From: Crocinitomicaceae bacterium
Lineage (GTDB): Bacteria; Bacteroidota; Bacteroidia; Flavobacteriales_D; Crocinitomicaceae
DNA length: 64,000 nt
Assembly (NCBI GenBank): GCA_023957475.1
Contig: JAMLHA010000003.1
Coordinates: forward strand, 204,729-268,728
Reading direction: 5' to 3'
The notes beneath the pieces were generated by a model, which did no database searches, was not told the DNA's origin, and was given only the letters and a program-made list of their open reading frames with translations. Each line of letters opens with the position of its first letter. Position 1 is the first letter of the stretch. This document shows positions 19,354 through 29,100 of the stretch, piece by piece. Both the position numbers and the translations under genes were made by a program.

Positions 19354-20964
19354 ATGCCTAGTTCTGTAACTAACCCACCTACAAACTTTAGTCTTGACCC
19401 TTATACTGGTACGTGGACTGCTTCACAAGCATCACACTTGTTAAGAAGAGCTTTATTTGGTCCAACTAGTCAACAAATAACAGATGCTGTTGCTAATGGA
19501 ATGGATGCAACTGTTGCCATGTTATTGACTCCCAAACCAATTGATTTACCGATCTCTTATGATACGGGTGAAGGAGTTGCTACTTATGGTCAGCCTTGGA
19601 ATTTAACTCCATATCCTGCAGGAAACGTTGAAGCAACACAAACAGCCCGCATTAAATCATTGGGGGCATGGTTGATGAAAAGACTAAACAATGAAGGAAA
19701 TAGCATTCACGAAAAATTGTGTCTTTTTTGGCACAATCACTTTGCTGCTCCCTTATCTGTTGATTCTCGTTCAACACTTAAATACCACCAATTGGTACAT
19801 CAATATGCTTTAGGGAATTTCAAAGATTTTATAAAAGAAATGACCATTAATACGAGTATGTTGGAGTTTCAAAATGGAGCTACCAATTCCGTTTATTCTC
19901 CAAATGAAAATTATGCACGTGAATTTTTAGAGCTTTTTTCTATTGGAAAAGGATTGCAAAGTGGACCAGGTGATTATTCAAATTATACAGAAGAAGATGT
20001 TGCTGCAGGTGCAAAAATTTTTACAGGTTATGTTATTCAAGGAATACAAAGTAGTACAGACAATGATGTAACAAGTGTTTTTGTTCCAGTTTTACACGAT
20101 AATACTGTAAAGCAACTTTCTTATAGATTAAACAATGAAACTGTAAATCCTGCTGGACAAAACGAATATGCAAATTATGTTGACATTGTTTTTCAACAAG
20201 ATGAAGTGGCTCGCTTTATTGCAAGAAAACTGTACCGTTACTTTGTAAATCATGATTTAACAGAAGATATTGAAGCTTCTATCATTCCTGCAATGGCTTC
20301 TGTTTTAACAGCTAATAATTATGAAGTGCAACCTGTTTTGGAAGCGTTATTCAAATCTCAACATTTTTACGATGTAAAACTAAAAGGATCTTGTATTAAA
20401 AGTCCTTTGGAGTTACTTTTTTCAATTGTTAATGGCACAAACTCATCCATTAATTTTGATTTAACAACGACATCGGATATGTATTTAAATTTATATGGTT
20501 TGGGAGATAATTTAGGACAATCTTATGGACAACCACCTTCTGTTTCAGGGTGGACAGCCTATTATCAAGCGCCAAGTTTTACAAAACTTTGGGTAAATTC
20601 AACCCATATAAAAACCCGAATGTCGGTAGCTTATTTATTTACGATTGGTGCAGGTTTGCAAATCAATGGACAAACATTCAAGGTGAACGCACTTGGTTTT
20701 TTAGATGGTTTATCCAATCCATCCAATGTAAATAGTGTCATTGATGATATGATTTTGATTTTTACTCCTCGATTATTATCTACAACACAACGGACAATTT
20801 TGAAGACTGTATTAACAGGAGGACAACCTGATTTTGAATGGACAATACAATACAACGATTACATCAATAATCCAGGAGATGTAACGTACTCCAATCCTAT
20901 AAAGCTGAAAGTTGAAACCACATTGATGCGTCTATTAATTTTACCTGAATGTCAAATTTTTTAA
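19354..20964 (+). CDS. DUF1800 domain protein
   Basis: 536 residues. Contains the DUF1800 signature: ASHLLRRALFGPT (~27-39), KLCLFWHNHFAAP (~123-135), YAREFLELFSIG (~188-199) and PSVSGWTAYYQ (~395). No clear signal peptide. DUF1800 and DUF1501 proteins are almost always encoded side by side; no enzymatic activity is established. The DUF1501 gene follows after 9 nt, so they form an operon. A weak -7-like TATCTTTA lies at 19327-19334. Confidence 0.9.
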   Translation: MPSSVTNPPTNFSLDPYTGTWTASQASHLLRRALFGPTSQQITDAVANGMDATVAMLLTPKPIDLPISYDTGEGVATYGQPWNLTPYPAGNVEATQTARIKSLGAWLMKRLNNEGNSIHEKLCLFWHNHFAAPLSVDSRSTLKYHQLVHQYALGNFKDFIKEMTINTSMLEFQNGATNSVYSPNENYAREFLELFSIGKGLQSGPGDYSNYTEEDVAAGAKIFTGYVIQGIQSSTDNDVTSVFVPVLHDNTVKQLSYRLNNETVNPAGQNEYANYVDIVFQQDEVARFIARKLYRYFVNHDLTEDIEASIIPAMASVLTANNYEVQPVLEALFKSQHFYDVKLKGSCIKSPLELLFSIVNGTNSSINFDLTTTSDMYLNLYGLGDNLGQSYGQPPSVSGWTAYYQAPSFTKLWVNSTHIKTRMSVAYLFTIGAGLQINGQTFKVNALGFLDGLSNPSNVNSVIDDMILIFTPRLLSTTQRTILKTVLTGGQPDFEWTIQYNDYINNPGDVTYSNPIKLKVETTLMRLLILPECQIF

Positions 20965-20973
20965 CACTACAAC

Positions 20974-22527
20974 ATGAAAAGAAGAAAGTTTCTTAAAAAT
21001 ATGGCATTGGGTTCAATTGGAATGCCCTTTGTTATGAACAACATACAATTACAAACCATTCAACAAAAGTTATTCAATTTTGCAAAAAGTGCGGAAGACA
21101 GAGTACTGATTATTGTTCGGTTAAATGGTGGAAATGACGGGTTAAACACGGTTATTCCTCTTGATCAATATGATAATTTGGTGATTCAGCGTCAAAACAT
21201 CTTAGTTCCTCAAAGTCAAGCATTGAGTTTGAATCAAAGTAATTTGGCTCTTCACCCTGTAATGAGTGGTATGCAGCACATTTTTCAAGATGGGCAATTA
21301 GGAATCATTCAAAATGTAGGCTATCCAGATCAAAACCGTTCGCATTTTCGATCTACAGACATCTGGAGCACTGGTTCGTTAGACCCTTATGAGCACAAAG
21401 GATGGTTAGGCCGACACTTTGATGATTACTACCCCAATTATCCTGATGATTATCCCAACGCAACTTACCCCGATCCTTTTGCAATTAGTATGGGATATAA
21501 CGTTTCTGAAACATGTCAAGGATTAATGGCAAATTTTTCTCAAGCAATTGCAAATCCATTGGATTCAATTACTTTACCAAATGGAACCAGTGTTGATGAT
21601 GGAACTTACTACGGATCACACATGGTGTATTTAACCAATTTGATAGACCAAACCAATGCTTATGGGCAACGGATTTACAATGCTACAATGGCGGGGAATA
21701 CCCTATCACAACTTTACGATCCAAACAATGAAGTAGCCAAACAATTGCGGTTCGTGGCTAGGATGATTTCTGGGGGATTACAAACGAAAGTTTACATCAT
21801 TAACATTGATGGTTTTGATACACATAGTGGACAAGTAGATCAAACAAATATTTTAACAGGGCGACATTCGACCCTATTAAAAACACTATCAGATGCACTA
21901 TATGCTTTTCAAGATGATATTAATTTATTGGGATTAAACCAACGAGTAGCAGGATTTACGTTCTCTGAATTTGGTCGCCAAATTGCATCAAACGCATCAC
22001 TCGGTAGTGATCACGGAGATGCTGCACCAATGTTTTTGTTTGGAGAGTGCATCACTTCTCAAGTAATAGGGCCAAATCCAGTTATTTCAAATACCGTTGT
22101 GAATCAGGCTGGTGTGCCAATGCAAATTGATTTTAGAGATGTTTATGCCTCTTTATTAAAAGATTGGTTCTTAGTGCCAGAAGAAGATATTGAACCGTTG
22201 TTTGATCATTCAATACAGTATTTGGATTTATTAGGTTCTTGTAATTTAGGAGTAGAAAAAGTATCGAAAAACAAAGAAGGCTTAATGCTATATCCAAACC
22301 CTGCTTCTGGAATGACTTACTTGAGAATGAATGCAAAAAACAGAGCGTATGCTATGCATATTATTGATTTAAATGGAAACATTGTTGTAGAAGTATTTTC
22401 AAATAAACACTTAGATGGTGAGCAAATAATTCCAATTGATTTACAAAATATTGTAACAGGAAACTATTTAGTAGTTATAAGAGATGGTATGATGGAAAAA
22501 TCAATTAAGTTATTTGTTATTAAATAA
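20974..22527 (+). CDS. DUF1501 domain protein with T9SS type A sorting domain
   Basis: 517 residues. The N-terminus MKRRKFLKNMALGSIGMP resembles a twin-arginine signal (RRKFLK). The DUF1501 body has LIIVRLNGGNDGLNTVIP (~45-62) and GFDTHSGQVDQ (~274), plus FSEFGRQIASNASLGSDHG (~330), as in the sulfatase-like DUF1501 fold. The last ~85 residues (LMLYPNPASGMTYLRMNAKN onward) are a type A T9SS C-terminal sorting domain. Predicted to be exported and then secreted or attached at the cell surface. Catalytic role unknown. Cotranscribed with the DUF1800 gene. Confidence 0.9.
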   Translation: MKRRKFLKNMALGSIGMPFVMNNIQLQTIQQKLFNFAKSAEDRVLIIVRLNGGNDGLNTVIPLDQYDNLVIQRQNILVPQSQALSLNQSNLALHPVMSGMQHIFQDGQLGIIQNVGYPDQNRSHFRSTDIWSTGSLDPYEHKGWLGRHFDDYYPNYPDDYPNATYPDPFAISMGYNVSETCQGLMANFSQAIANPLDSITLPNGTSVDDGTYYGSHMVYLTNLIDQTNAYGQRIYNATMAGNTLSQLYDPNNEVAKQLRFVARMISGGLQTKVYIINIDGFDTHSGQVDQTNILTGRHSTLLKTLSDALYAFQDDINLLGLNQRVAGFTFSEFGRQIASNASLGSDHGDAAPMFLFGECITSQVIGPNPVISNTVVNQAGVPMQIDFRDVYASLLKDWFLVPEEDIEPLFDHSIQYLDLLGSCNLGVEKVSKNKEGLMLYPNPASGMTYLRMNAKNRAYAMHIIDLNGNIVVEVFSNKHLDGEQIIPIDLQNIVTGNYLVVIRDGMMEKSIKLFVIK

Positions 22528-22577
22528 TAAAATTTAATGCTTTTTGAGAAAAACGTTCATTTTTTAATAATATCGAT

Positions 22578-22585
22578 TAACTTTG
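22578..22585 (+). promoter_or_regulatory. Candidate -7 element (TAACTTTG) upstream of the T9SS cargo/PorP operon
   Basis: TAACTTTG matches TAnnTTTG, 25 nt before the ATG at 22611; at 19-bp spacing upstream lies TTC instead of TTG. Confidence 0.5.
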
Positions 22586-22610
22586 TTTTTTCTTTTTAAT
22601 TAAAGATTAT

Positions 22611-23840
22611 ATGTATAAAATACTATCTATTGCGAAAGTATTGTTGATTGGATTTTTGTTTGTCTTTTCTCAAAATGCTTTATCATGTGCTGTTGATGTG
22701 ACAATAATGGAGGGGAGTTCACTTTCTATTTGTCCAAATTCAACTGCTTTAGTAAATGCTTCTCCAGGTTACGCTCAATATGTTTGGTCTGGTCCTGCAA
22801 CTGGAAACGGAAGTTCGGCAACGGTTACAGGTAGTGGTTGGGTATATGTTGCAGCAACAGATGGATTAGGGTGTATTTCAATAGACTCAATCTTAGTATC
22901 TACCTATCCGACTCCAAACCCTATCATTAGTTCAAGTGAAGGATTAACAATTTGCCCAACAGTTGGTGGATCTACATTGAGTTTAAATCAAACGTACAAT
23001 TCGTATTTGTGGAACGATGGTTCGACAAATCCAATGCTTTTTGTTACACAATCTGGGCAATACACAGTTGTTGTTGAAGATGCAAATGGATGTAAAGATT
23101 CTGCATTTTTAGATGTTGATTTTATTCAGTTTACATTAAATGTGATTGGAGGTGCAAAAGTTTGTGCAGGCTCTACTGTTGTGCTTAATGCAACTGGTGG
23201 AGATGTTTATGCATGGTCAACCAACGAGTTTTCATCGTCAATTGTTGTAGCACCAACTGAAGAATCTACTTATTCTGTAACAATTTATAAAGGAGCTTGT
23301 CATCAAACATTATCAGCAACCGTTAAGATCATCGAATTACCTCCACATTCCATGCCTGATACAATGTTGGTATTTCCTGGAGAGATTCCTTATGTTTTTG
23401 GTCCATCCGAGTTTGATTCCTATTTGTGGGCACCTTCAAATTTAGTGTCAGACACAAGCGGTTCTCGCACAGGTTATGTTGGTACAACAGATGGAACAGT
23501 TATGTTGGTTGCAACAAGTAATTCATTGGGTTGTTCGATGGGGCATACCATTTTCTTTAAAATGATCGATTTAACCATACCAGAAGGATTTTCGCCAAAT
23601 GGTGATGGTATCAATGATTTCTTTGAAATACCAGAAATCACTCAATTTGAAGCAAAGCTAAAAGTGTGGAATAGATGGGGAGAAGTGGTGTTTAAATCAG
23701 ATAAATACAGGAATGAGTGGGACGGAACTTGTAGTGCAGGTCTTTGTATGGGAAATGATAATTTACCAGAAGGAACTTACTACTATAAGTTAACAATTGG
23801 CAAATATGATTATACTGGATTCCTAACTTTAAAAATATAA
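22611..23840 (+). CDS. Secreted protein with gliding-type (CHU_C, type B) T9SS domain
   Basis: 409 residues. Signal peptide ~1-25 (VLLIGFLFVFSQNALSCA). The middle consists of cysteine-containing Ig-like or SprB-like beta modules (e.g. YTVVVEDANGCKDSAF at ~155). The C-terminal ~85 residues match the gliding-motility-associated type B sorting domain: IPEGFSPNGDGINDFFEIP, VWNRWGEVVFKS, then EWDGTC and LPEGTYYYKL. Exported by T9SS. Its stop overlaps the start of the PorP/SprF gene (TAATG), and such cargo/PorP pairs are typical of type B secretion and surface attachment. Confidence 0.88.
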   Translation: MYKILSIAKVLLIGFLFVFSQNALSCAVDVTIMEGSSLSICPNSTALVNASPGYAQYVWSGPATGNGSSATVTGSGWVYVAATDGLGCISIDSILVSTYPTPNPIISSSEGLTICPTVGGSTLSLNQTYNSYLWNDGSTNPMLFVTQSGQYTVVVEDANGCKDSAFLDVDFIQFTLNVIGGAKVCAGSTVVLNATGGDVYAWSTNEFSSSIVVAPTEESTYSVTIYKGACHQTLSATVKIIELPPHSMPDTMLVFPGEIPYVFGPSEFDSYLWAPSNLVSDTSGSRTGYVGTTDGTVMLVATSNSLGCSMGHTIFFKMIDLTIPEGFSPNGDGINDFFEIPEITQFEAKLKVWNRWGEVVFKSDKYRNEWDGTCSAGLCMGNDNLPEGTYYYKLTIGKYDYTGFLTLKI

Positions 23841-24838
23841 TGATGAAAAGATTATTAATAGTTGGGTTGGTTGCATTAATAAGTGATTTAAGCTTTTCTC
23901 AAACAAATACTCGTTTTTCTCAATTCAATGTAGTAAAAGGATTAATGAATCCAGCGGCAATTGGTGTAGAAGCTAAAATATCAGCAGAATTAATCTACAG
24001 AACACAATGGACAGCGCAACAAGGAGCCCCTCAATCCGTTGGTTTTATAGGGTCTTATGAAATCAACAATTCACACGCAGTTTCTATTTCTGCAATGAAC
24101 GATCGTTTAGGAATATCAAAATCAACAGGCGTAAATTTGGGCTATGCTTACCGTATTTACATCAATGACGAACAAAATTTTGCATTCGGGTTAAACATGG
24201 GGATTCAAAACATCAACAATGATTATTCCCGTTTGTTTTTAATCAACCAAAACGACCCTGCTTTTATGCAAAGCTTTAATCAATGGCGATTTAATGCTGG
24301 TTTTGGAATGTTTTACAATGGGCCAAGAATGTACATTGGCTATTCGATACCTCAACTATTCAATAATATTCACACGGGCCCCAACAATGGGCTTAGAATC
24401 AATATGTGGCACCATTATTTATCAACTGGATTTTATCTAGCAAACAAAGATGCTTCGTACATATTTAATCCATGCATACAGTTAAAATTGGTTCCTAATT
24501 CACCACTACAAGGCGATTTACTCTTGCGAAATATCTTTTATGGTCGATATGCCTTCTCATTGGGTTATCGAACAGAAAATGCAATCATTGCTGGTTTTGA
24601 TATAATGATAGCAAACAAAGCACGAATAGGTTATCATTTTAACTACAACATTGGTCGTTTTTCTAAATTTATGGCAACATCTCATGAAATATACTTAGGA
24701 TTAGGATTACCTTTCTATTATGAAACAAATCGTTTTGCGAAGAGACAATACATAAATAATAAGAGCAATTTCTCCAATGATTACAAACAACGCTCAGGTA
24801 AATTAAATAAACGAAGTAAATTAAGGCCTTATAATTAA
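23840..24838 (+). CDS. PorP/SprF-family type IX secretion outer-membrane protein
   Basis: 332 residues. Signal peptide ~1-20 (LLIVGLVALISDLSFSQ). The mature start TRFSQFNVVKGLMNPAAIGVE is the PorP/SprF pattern, with MNPAA in place of the commoner NPAYAG. The remainder is beta-strand-rich (GYAYRIYINDEQNFAFGLNM and similar) as in 14-stranded barrels. Family role: outer-membrane partner for a type B T9SS cargo protein. Translationally coupled to the cargo gene upstream (TAATG overlap); a second ATG directly follows the first. Confidence 0.88.
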   Translation: MMKRLLIVGLVALISDLSFSQTNTRFSQFNVVKGLMNPAAIGVEAKISAELIYRTQWTAQQGAPQSVGFIGSYEINNSHAVSISAMNDRLGISKSTGVNLGYAYRIYINDEQNFAFGLNMGIQNINNDYSRLFLINQNDPAFMQSFNQWRFNAGFGMFYNGPRMYIGYSIPQLFNNIHTGPNNGLRINMWHHYLSTGFYLANKDASYIFNPCIQLKLVPNSPLQGDLLLRNIFYGRYAFSLGYRTENAIIAGFDIMIANKARIGYHFNYNIGRFSKFMATSHEIYLGLGLPFYYETNRFAKRQYINNKSNFSNDYKQRSGKLNKRSKLRPYN

Positions 24839-24885
24839 AATAATTGTTAACTTTAATCGTTATTTTGACTATTAAATTCTTTGTT

Positions 24886-25569
24886 ATGAAAAAAATCATT
24901 TTTATTTGTTTTTCAATGTTTGTTGGGTTTCATACTTTGGCACAGCGAGATGAACATTCTAAATTCTTTATAAAATTTTCACCAACTCAATTGGTTGTCG
25001 GTGAGATGAATTTTGCCTATGAACAGCGAGTATCACCACAATCAAGTATTGAACTTTCACTTGGGCCAACAGTTTCGGAAATAGGAATTAACAAATTTTA
25101 TCTCAATTCAATTATTGGTAACATGAATTATTATGGTGGTGGTAATTCTAGAAAAGAAAGCGGGATGGGATTTTTTGCAGGACTTGTCTATCGTTATTAC
25201 CCAATTTCGGTATATGCAACCGCACCACAAGGTTTGTATTTAGGTCCAGAAGTAAAATATAGAATGTACAATACTTACTTTGTTGATAATTCAGGTGTGT
25301 TGGATAATAAAATAGGTACAACCAATCAATTTTTATTTCGATTCAATACTGGTTATCAATTTGTAGTTGGTAGAAGATTTGCTATAGATGTTTTTACAGC
25401 ACTTGGTTTGGGTTATACTGTTATCACTCAATACAACAATTATACGATATTTGATGGAAATTACAATCTTTACAAAACAGATTGGACTGCAAGAACACGC
25501 AATAAGGTTTTCTTCTCTGGTTCAATAGGTGTTAAGTTTGGAATTGGAGGTAATCGTAAAGATAAATAG
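24886..25569 (+). CDS. Outer-membrane beta-barrel protein
   Basis: 227 residues from the ATG at 24886 (MKKIIFICFSMFVGFHTLAQ), which gives a clean 20-residue signal peptide; an in-frame ATG at 24844 adds only 14 hydrophobic residues. The mature part alternates polar and aromatic residues in strands (MGFFAGLVYRYYPISVYA and LFRFNTGYQFVVGRRFAIDV) and ends KVFFSGSIGVKFGIGG, consistent with an 8- to 10-stranded barrel. No specific family. 47 nt after the PorP gene and followed by a terminator. Confidence 0.75.
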   Translation: MKKIIFICFSMFVGFHTLAQRDEHSKFFIKFSPTQLVVGEMNFAYEQRVSPQSSIELSLGPTVSEIGINKFYLNSIIGNMNYYGGGNSRKESGMGFFAGLVYRYYPISVYATAPQGLYLGPEVKYRMYNTYFVDNSGVLDNKIGTTNQFLFRFNTGYQFVVGRRFAIDVFTALGLGYTVITQYNNYTIFDGNYNLYKTDWTARTRNKVFFSGSIGVKFGIGGNRKDK

Positions 25570-25597
25570 AAAGAGTGATTTTTGTCACTTTTTTAAT
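25570..25597 (+). terminator. Rho-independent terminator after the beta-barrel gene
   Basis: AAAGAGTGA (25570-25578) pairs with TCACTTTTT (25585-25593), one G-T pair, followed by T residues. It begins at the base after the stop codon. Confidence 0.75.
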
Positions 25598-25610
25598 TAA
25601 AAATATTTGT

Positions 25611-25618
25611 TACATTTG
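25611..25618 (+). promoter_or_regulatory. Candidate -7 element (TACATTTG) for gcvH
   Basis: TACATTTG matches TAnnTTTG, 49 nt before the gcvH ATG. No TTG at 19 bp upstream. The ~45-nt leader is too short for a glycine riboswitch. Confidence 0.5.
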
Positions 25619-25667
25619 CCTGCATAAGATTTAAGGAAATTATAGAATTGAAAATTATAAGTTTATT

Positions 25668-26045
25668 ATGAGTTTACCAACAAATTTAAAATATACGAAA
25701 GACCATGAGTGGATTCGTATTGAAGGCGATACAGCTGTAGTAGGAATAACAGATTTTGCTCAAAGCGAATTGGGAGATATCGTTTATGTAGAAGTAGAAA
25801 CAGAAGGCGAAACAATTGAACAAAACGAAGTATTTGGTTCTGTTGAAGCTGTTAAAACTGTATCTGATTTATTTTTACCAGTTACAGGTGAAATCGTTGA
25901 GTTTAACACGAATTTAGAGTCAAATCCTGAGTTGGTTAACTCTGATCCATACGGTGAAGGTTGGATTGTAAAAATTAAAATTATTGACAACTCTCAAGTT
26001 GCTGATTTATTAGATGCAGCTGGATACGGGGCTGTTATTGGATAA
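25668..26045 (+). CDS. gcvH: Glycine cleavage system H protein
   Basis: 125 residues, the normal length. Lipoyl domain with the attachment lysine Lys63 in [14 protein letters not shown], preceded by [13 protein letters not shown] and [17 protein letters not shown], all diagnostic. It carries the aminomethyl intermediate between the P, T and L proteins of glycine decarboxylation, and in many bacteria also serves in lipoate transfer. Alone between its own -7 element and a strong terminator; no other gcv genes are in the window. Confidence 0.97.
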   Translation: MSLPTNLKYTKDHEWIRIEGDTAVVGITDFAQSELGDIVYVEVETEGETIEQNEVFGSVEAVKTVSDLFLPVTGEIVEFNTNLESNPELVNSDPYGEGWIVKIKIIDNSQVADLLDAAGYGAVIG

Positions 26046-26060
26046 CTCTTAAAAACAACA

Positions 26061-26090
26061 AAAAATCCGCTCAATGGGCGGATTTTTTTG
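26061..26090 (+). terminator. Rho-independent terminator of gcvH
   Basis: Perfect 10-bp stem AAAAATCCGC (26061-26070) with GCGGATTTTT (26078-26087), 7-nt loop, followed by further T residues. Confidence 0.92.
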
Positions 26091-26143
26091 TTTTATAAAG
26101 TTATAGTTATTTGTATCTGATAAAAACTTAAGCCTTTTTACAT

Positions 26144-26172
26144 CCTGAGTTCGATATAAAATCCCATTCAGG
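26144..26172. repeat. 29-bp dispersed palindromic-ended repeat, copy 1
   Basis: Begins CCTGAGTTCGATATAAAA and ends CATTCAGG, with complementary ends (CCTGA/TCAGG). It matches 26 of 29 positions with a second copy at 42426-42454. Both lie in gaps just downstream of genes. No function known. Confidence 0.6.
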
Positions 26173-26183
26173 TTATTTAAAAT

Positions 26184-29100
26184 TTACCGGATAATGTTTA
26201 CATGTCCTGTAAACATTTTTCGTTCATCATTTGCTGTTGTTTTCACTTCAATTTTCCATGTATAAGTTCCATCTGGACACAATTGCCCTCCTACTCCATA
26301 AGAACCATCCCACCCGATAGTGGCATCATGTGATTCGAAAACAATTTCTCCCCAACGATTAAAAATATACAAGGTATAATCATAAGGGTCAAAACCGTGA
26401 CTAAACACAGGTTGGAATACGTTGTTGTGTTGATCACCATCAGGAGTAAATGTATTTGGAATGAAGAATAATAAATCATCAGCCATTTTAATTTGTCGAG
26501 TTGTTGTATCAGCACATCCATACGAATTTGAAGCTATCAACTGAATAGTATAAACTCCAGATGATTCATTAGGGAATTGATGAACAGGTGAGAACTCATA
26601 AGAAGGTGCTGTATCATCATCAAATGTCCATTTATACGTATCTGCATTTAAAGACTCATTCACCATTTGAGATGTCCATTGGTAAGATGTTAACTCTGTA
26701 TGAGTTGGGTGAAACTCTGCTATTGGTTGTGGATAAACACAAATATAATCCTGCATTGTTAAAGAGTTTGAACAACCTTCAGGAGTGCTAACTTCTAATG
26801 TAACATCATAACAACCTGGTGAATCAAACGTTGCTGTTATTGATGTGCAACCATCAACTACCTGTCCATTACCCAAATACCATTTACAGTTTGTCAAATT
26901 ACCTGTAGAGTGGTTAAACAATGTTGGTGAAATAGGATTACATCCATTTAAGTTAATACCATCAAAATTAACAACAGGAATTGGAACAACATTTACTATA
27001 ACTTGGTCTGTATTTTTACAACCATTGTTGTCTGTTCCTATCACAGTATAGGTGGTTGTGCTCGTTGGAACAAAAGAATTTCCATTAAACACACCATTGT
27101 CCCAGTCGTAAGTTGAAGCACCTGCTCCTTGTAATATAACAGTTGTACCGGCACAAACCGTTTGGTCATTTCCTGCGTTTACATTTGGTAAAGCATGAAT
27201 GGTTATAACTGTTTGTTCATTTTGAATTTGTTGACAGCCATTTACACTTCCTTCTTTAATCGCAGTAATTGTATAAGTAAAAGTGCCTACGGTATTGGTC
27301 GGATTTTGAATTGTAAATACACCCGAAGCATCTGATGTTGCTGATAAATTAGAACCGCCATTTATAGTATAAGTAAAGGTATATGGAGTATCTCCGTTGG
27401 AACCTGTAAATACAACTTGTGGTAAATTCGTATCTAAATGACAAGCTTGCACTGGGTTTGAAATACTCGCAATTGGAAGTGGTTTTACAATAATTGTTTC
27501 AACTTCATTTAGCGTTTGATTACATCCTGTTGTTGGATCTGATACATTTGTTAATTGATAAATGTATGTTCCTGGAACAGCTGAAGATTGAATCACTGTT
27601 GCAGAAGATGATGAAGAAGAAGTAACTGTTTGTGAAGTTCCTCCATTTACGGTATAGCTAAATGTATAGTTAGCAGAACTATTCTGACCTGTAAACGTGA
27701 TTGTTTGATCTCCCGCACCTTGACAAACAGTTGTTGTTCCTATGCTACTTGCATTCGGCATTGGATTAACCGTTACATCCACCTGATCAGTAGTTGTACA
27801 ACCTGCTAAAATTGCTGTAACTGTATATGTAATTGTACCAACCGCTGGTGTAAATGCTGTGCCATCTGTCACACCATTGCTCCATGAAATTGTAGCTCCA
27901 TTTGGATTTGTAGCTGTTAATGTAACACTTGTTCCTTGACAAACAGTCTGATCAATTCCTGCATTCACTACTGGTGCGGATGGATCAACCAACACTTGTG
28001 GTGTTGCAACCGTTGTAATACAACCGTTAAGATCTACTGTGAAGTTACTATATGTTCCTGCATTCAACCCTGTTAGAAGTATATTTCCTGCCGCATTGGA
28101 TGTTATGTTGGTTGGGCCAACAGTGGTTCCATCATCTACATAGCTAACACTGTAAGAAGTATTTCCAGTCAAGCCACTTAAAGTTACAACCCCATCTGTT
28201 CCTAAACAAAGTGTTGGATTGCTTGAAGAAACTGTAAAAACTGGTTTCGGTTTTACAGTAATGGTTGTTGTAGTGGATGCAAAACAACCATTTCCATCTG
28301 TATAATTGTAGGTAATTGTATGCGTTCCAACTCCTGCGGTTGCTGGATTAAAGTTTGTACCTGAAACACCTGCTCCTGAGAAAACTCCTCCTGCTCCAGA
28401 AGGTGTTCCAACCAACGATACAACTGCTGCGTCTTCACAAAGTGGGGCTACAGTAGTAATGCTTGGTGTTGGTAAAGGGTTTACTGTTACAATTACTTGA
28501 TCTGTTGTAATACATCCTGCCAACGTTGCTGTAACAGTATATGTAATTGTACCAACCGCTGGTGTAAATGCTGTGCCATCTGTCACTCCATTACTCCATG
28601 AAATTGTTGCTCCATTTGGATTTGTTGCTGTTAATGTAACACTTGTTCCAGAACATATCGTTTGATCTATACCTGCATTTACCGTTGGTGCAGATGGATC
28701 AATCAATACTTGAGGTGTAGCGACAGTTGTCACACATCCATTCAAATCTACTGTGAAGTTAGAATAAGTGCCCGAAGAAAGGCCATTGATAACTATAGAT
28801 CCTGCTCCATTCGAAGTCATGGTTGTTGGACCAACAGTCGTCGCTCCATTTTCATAAGAAACACTGTATGACGTACTTGGTGTTAAGCCATTTAATGTTA
28901 CTGTTCCATCTGTACCAGCACACACTGTTGGACTTGTAGAAGTAACTGTAAATATTGGTTTTGGTTTAACTGTTATTGAAGTTGTCGTAGATGCAAAACA
29001 TCCATTCGCATCCGTATAATCATACGTAATTGTATGTGTTCCAACTCCTGCGGTTGCTGGATTGAAGTTTGTACCTGAAACACCTGCTCCTGAGAAAACT

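Noticed and set aside
25619..25667. Glycine riboswitch before gcvH
   Set aside because: The leader after the -7 element is only about 45 nt and shows no aptamer-like pairing.
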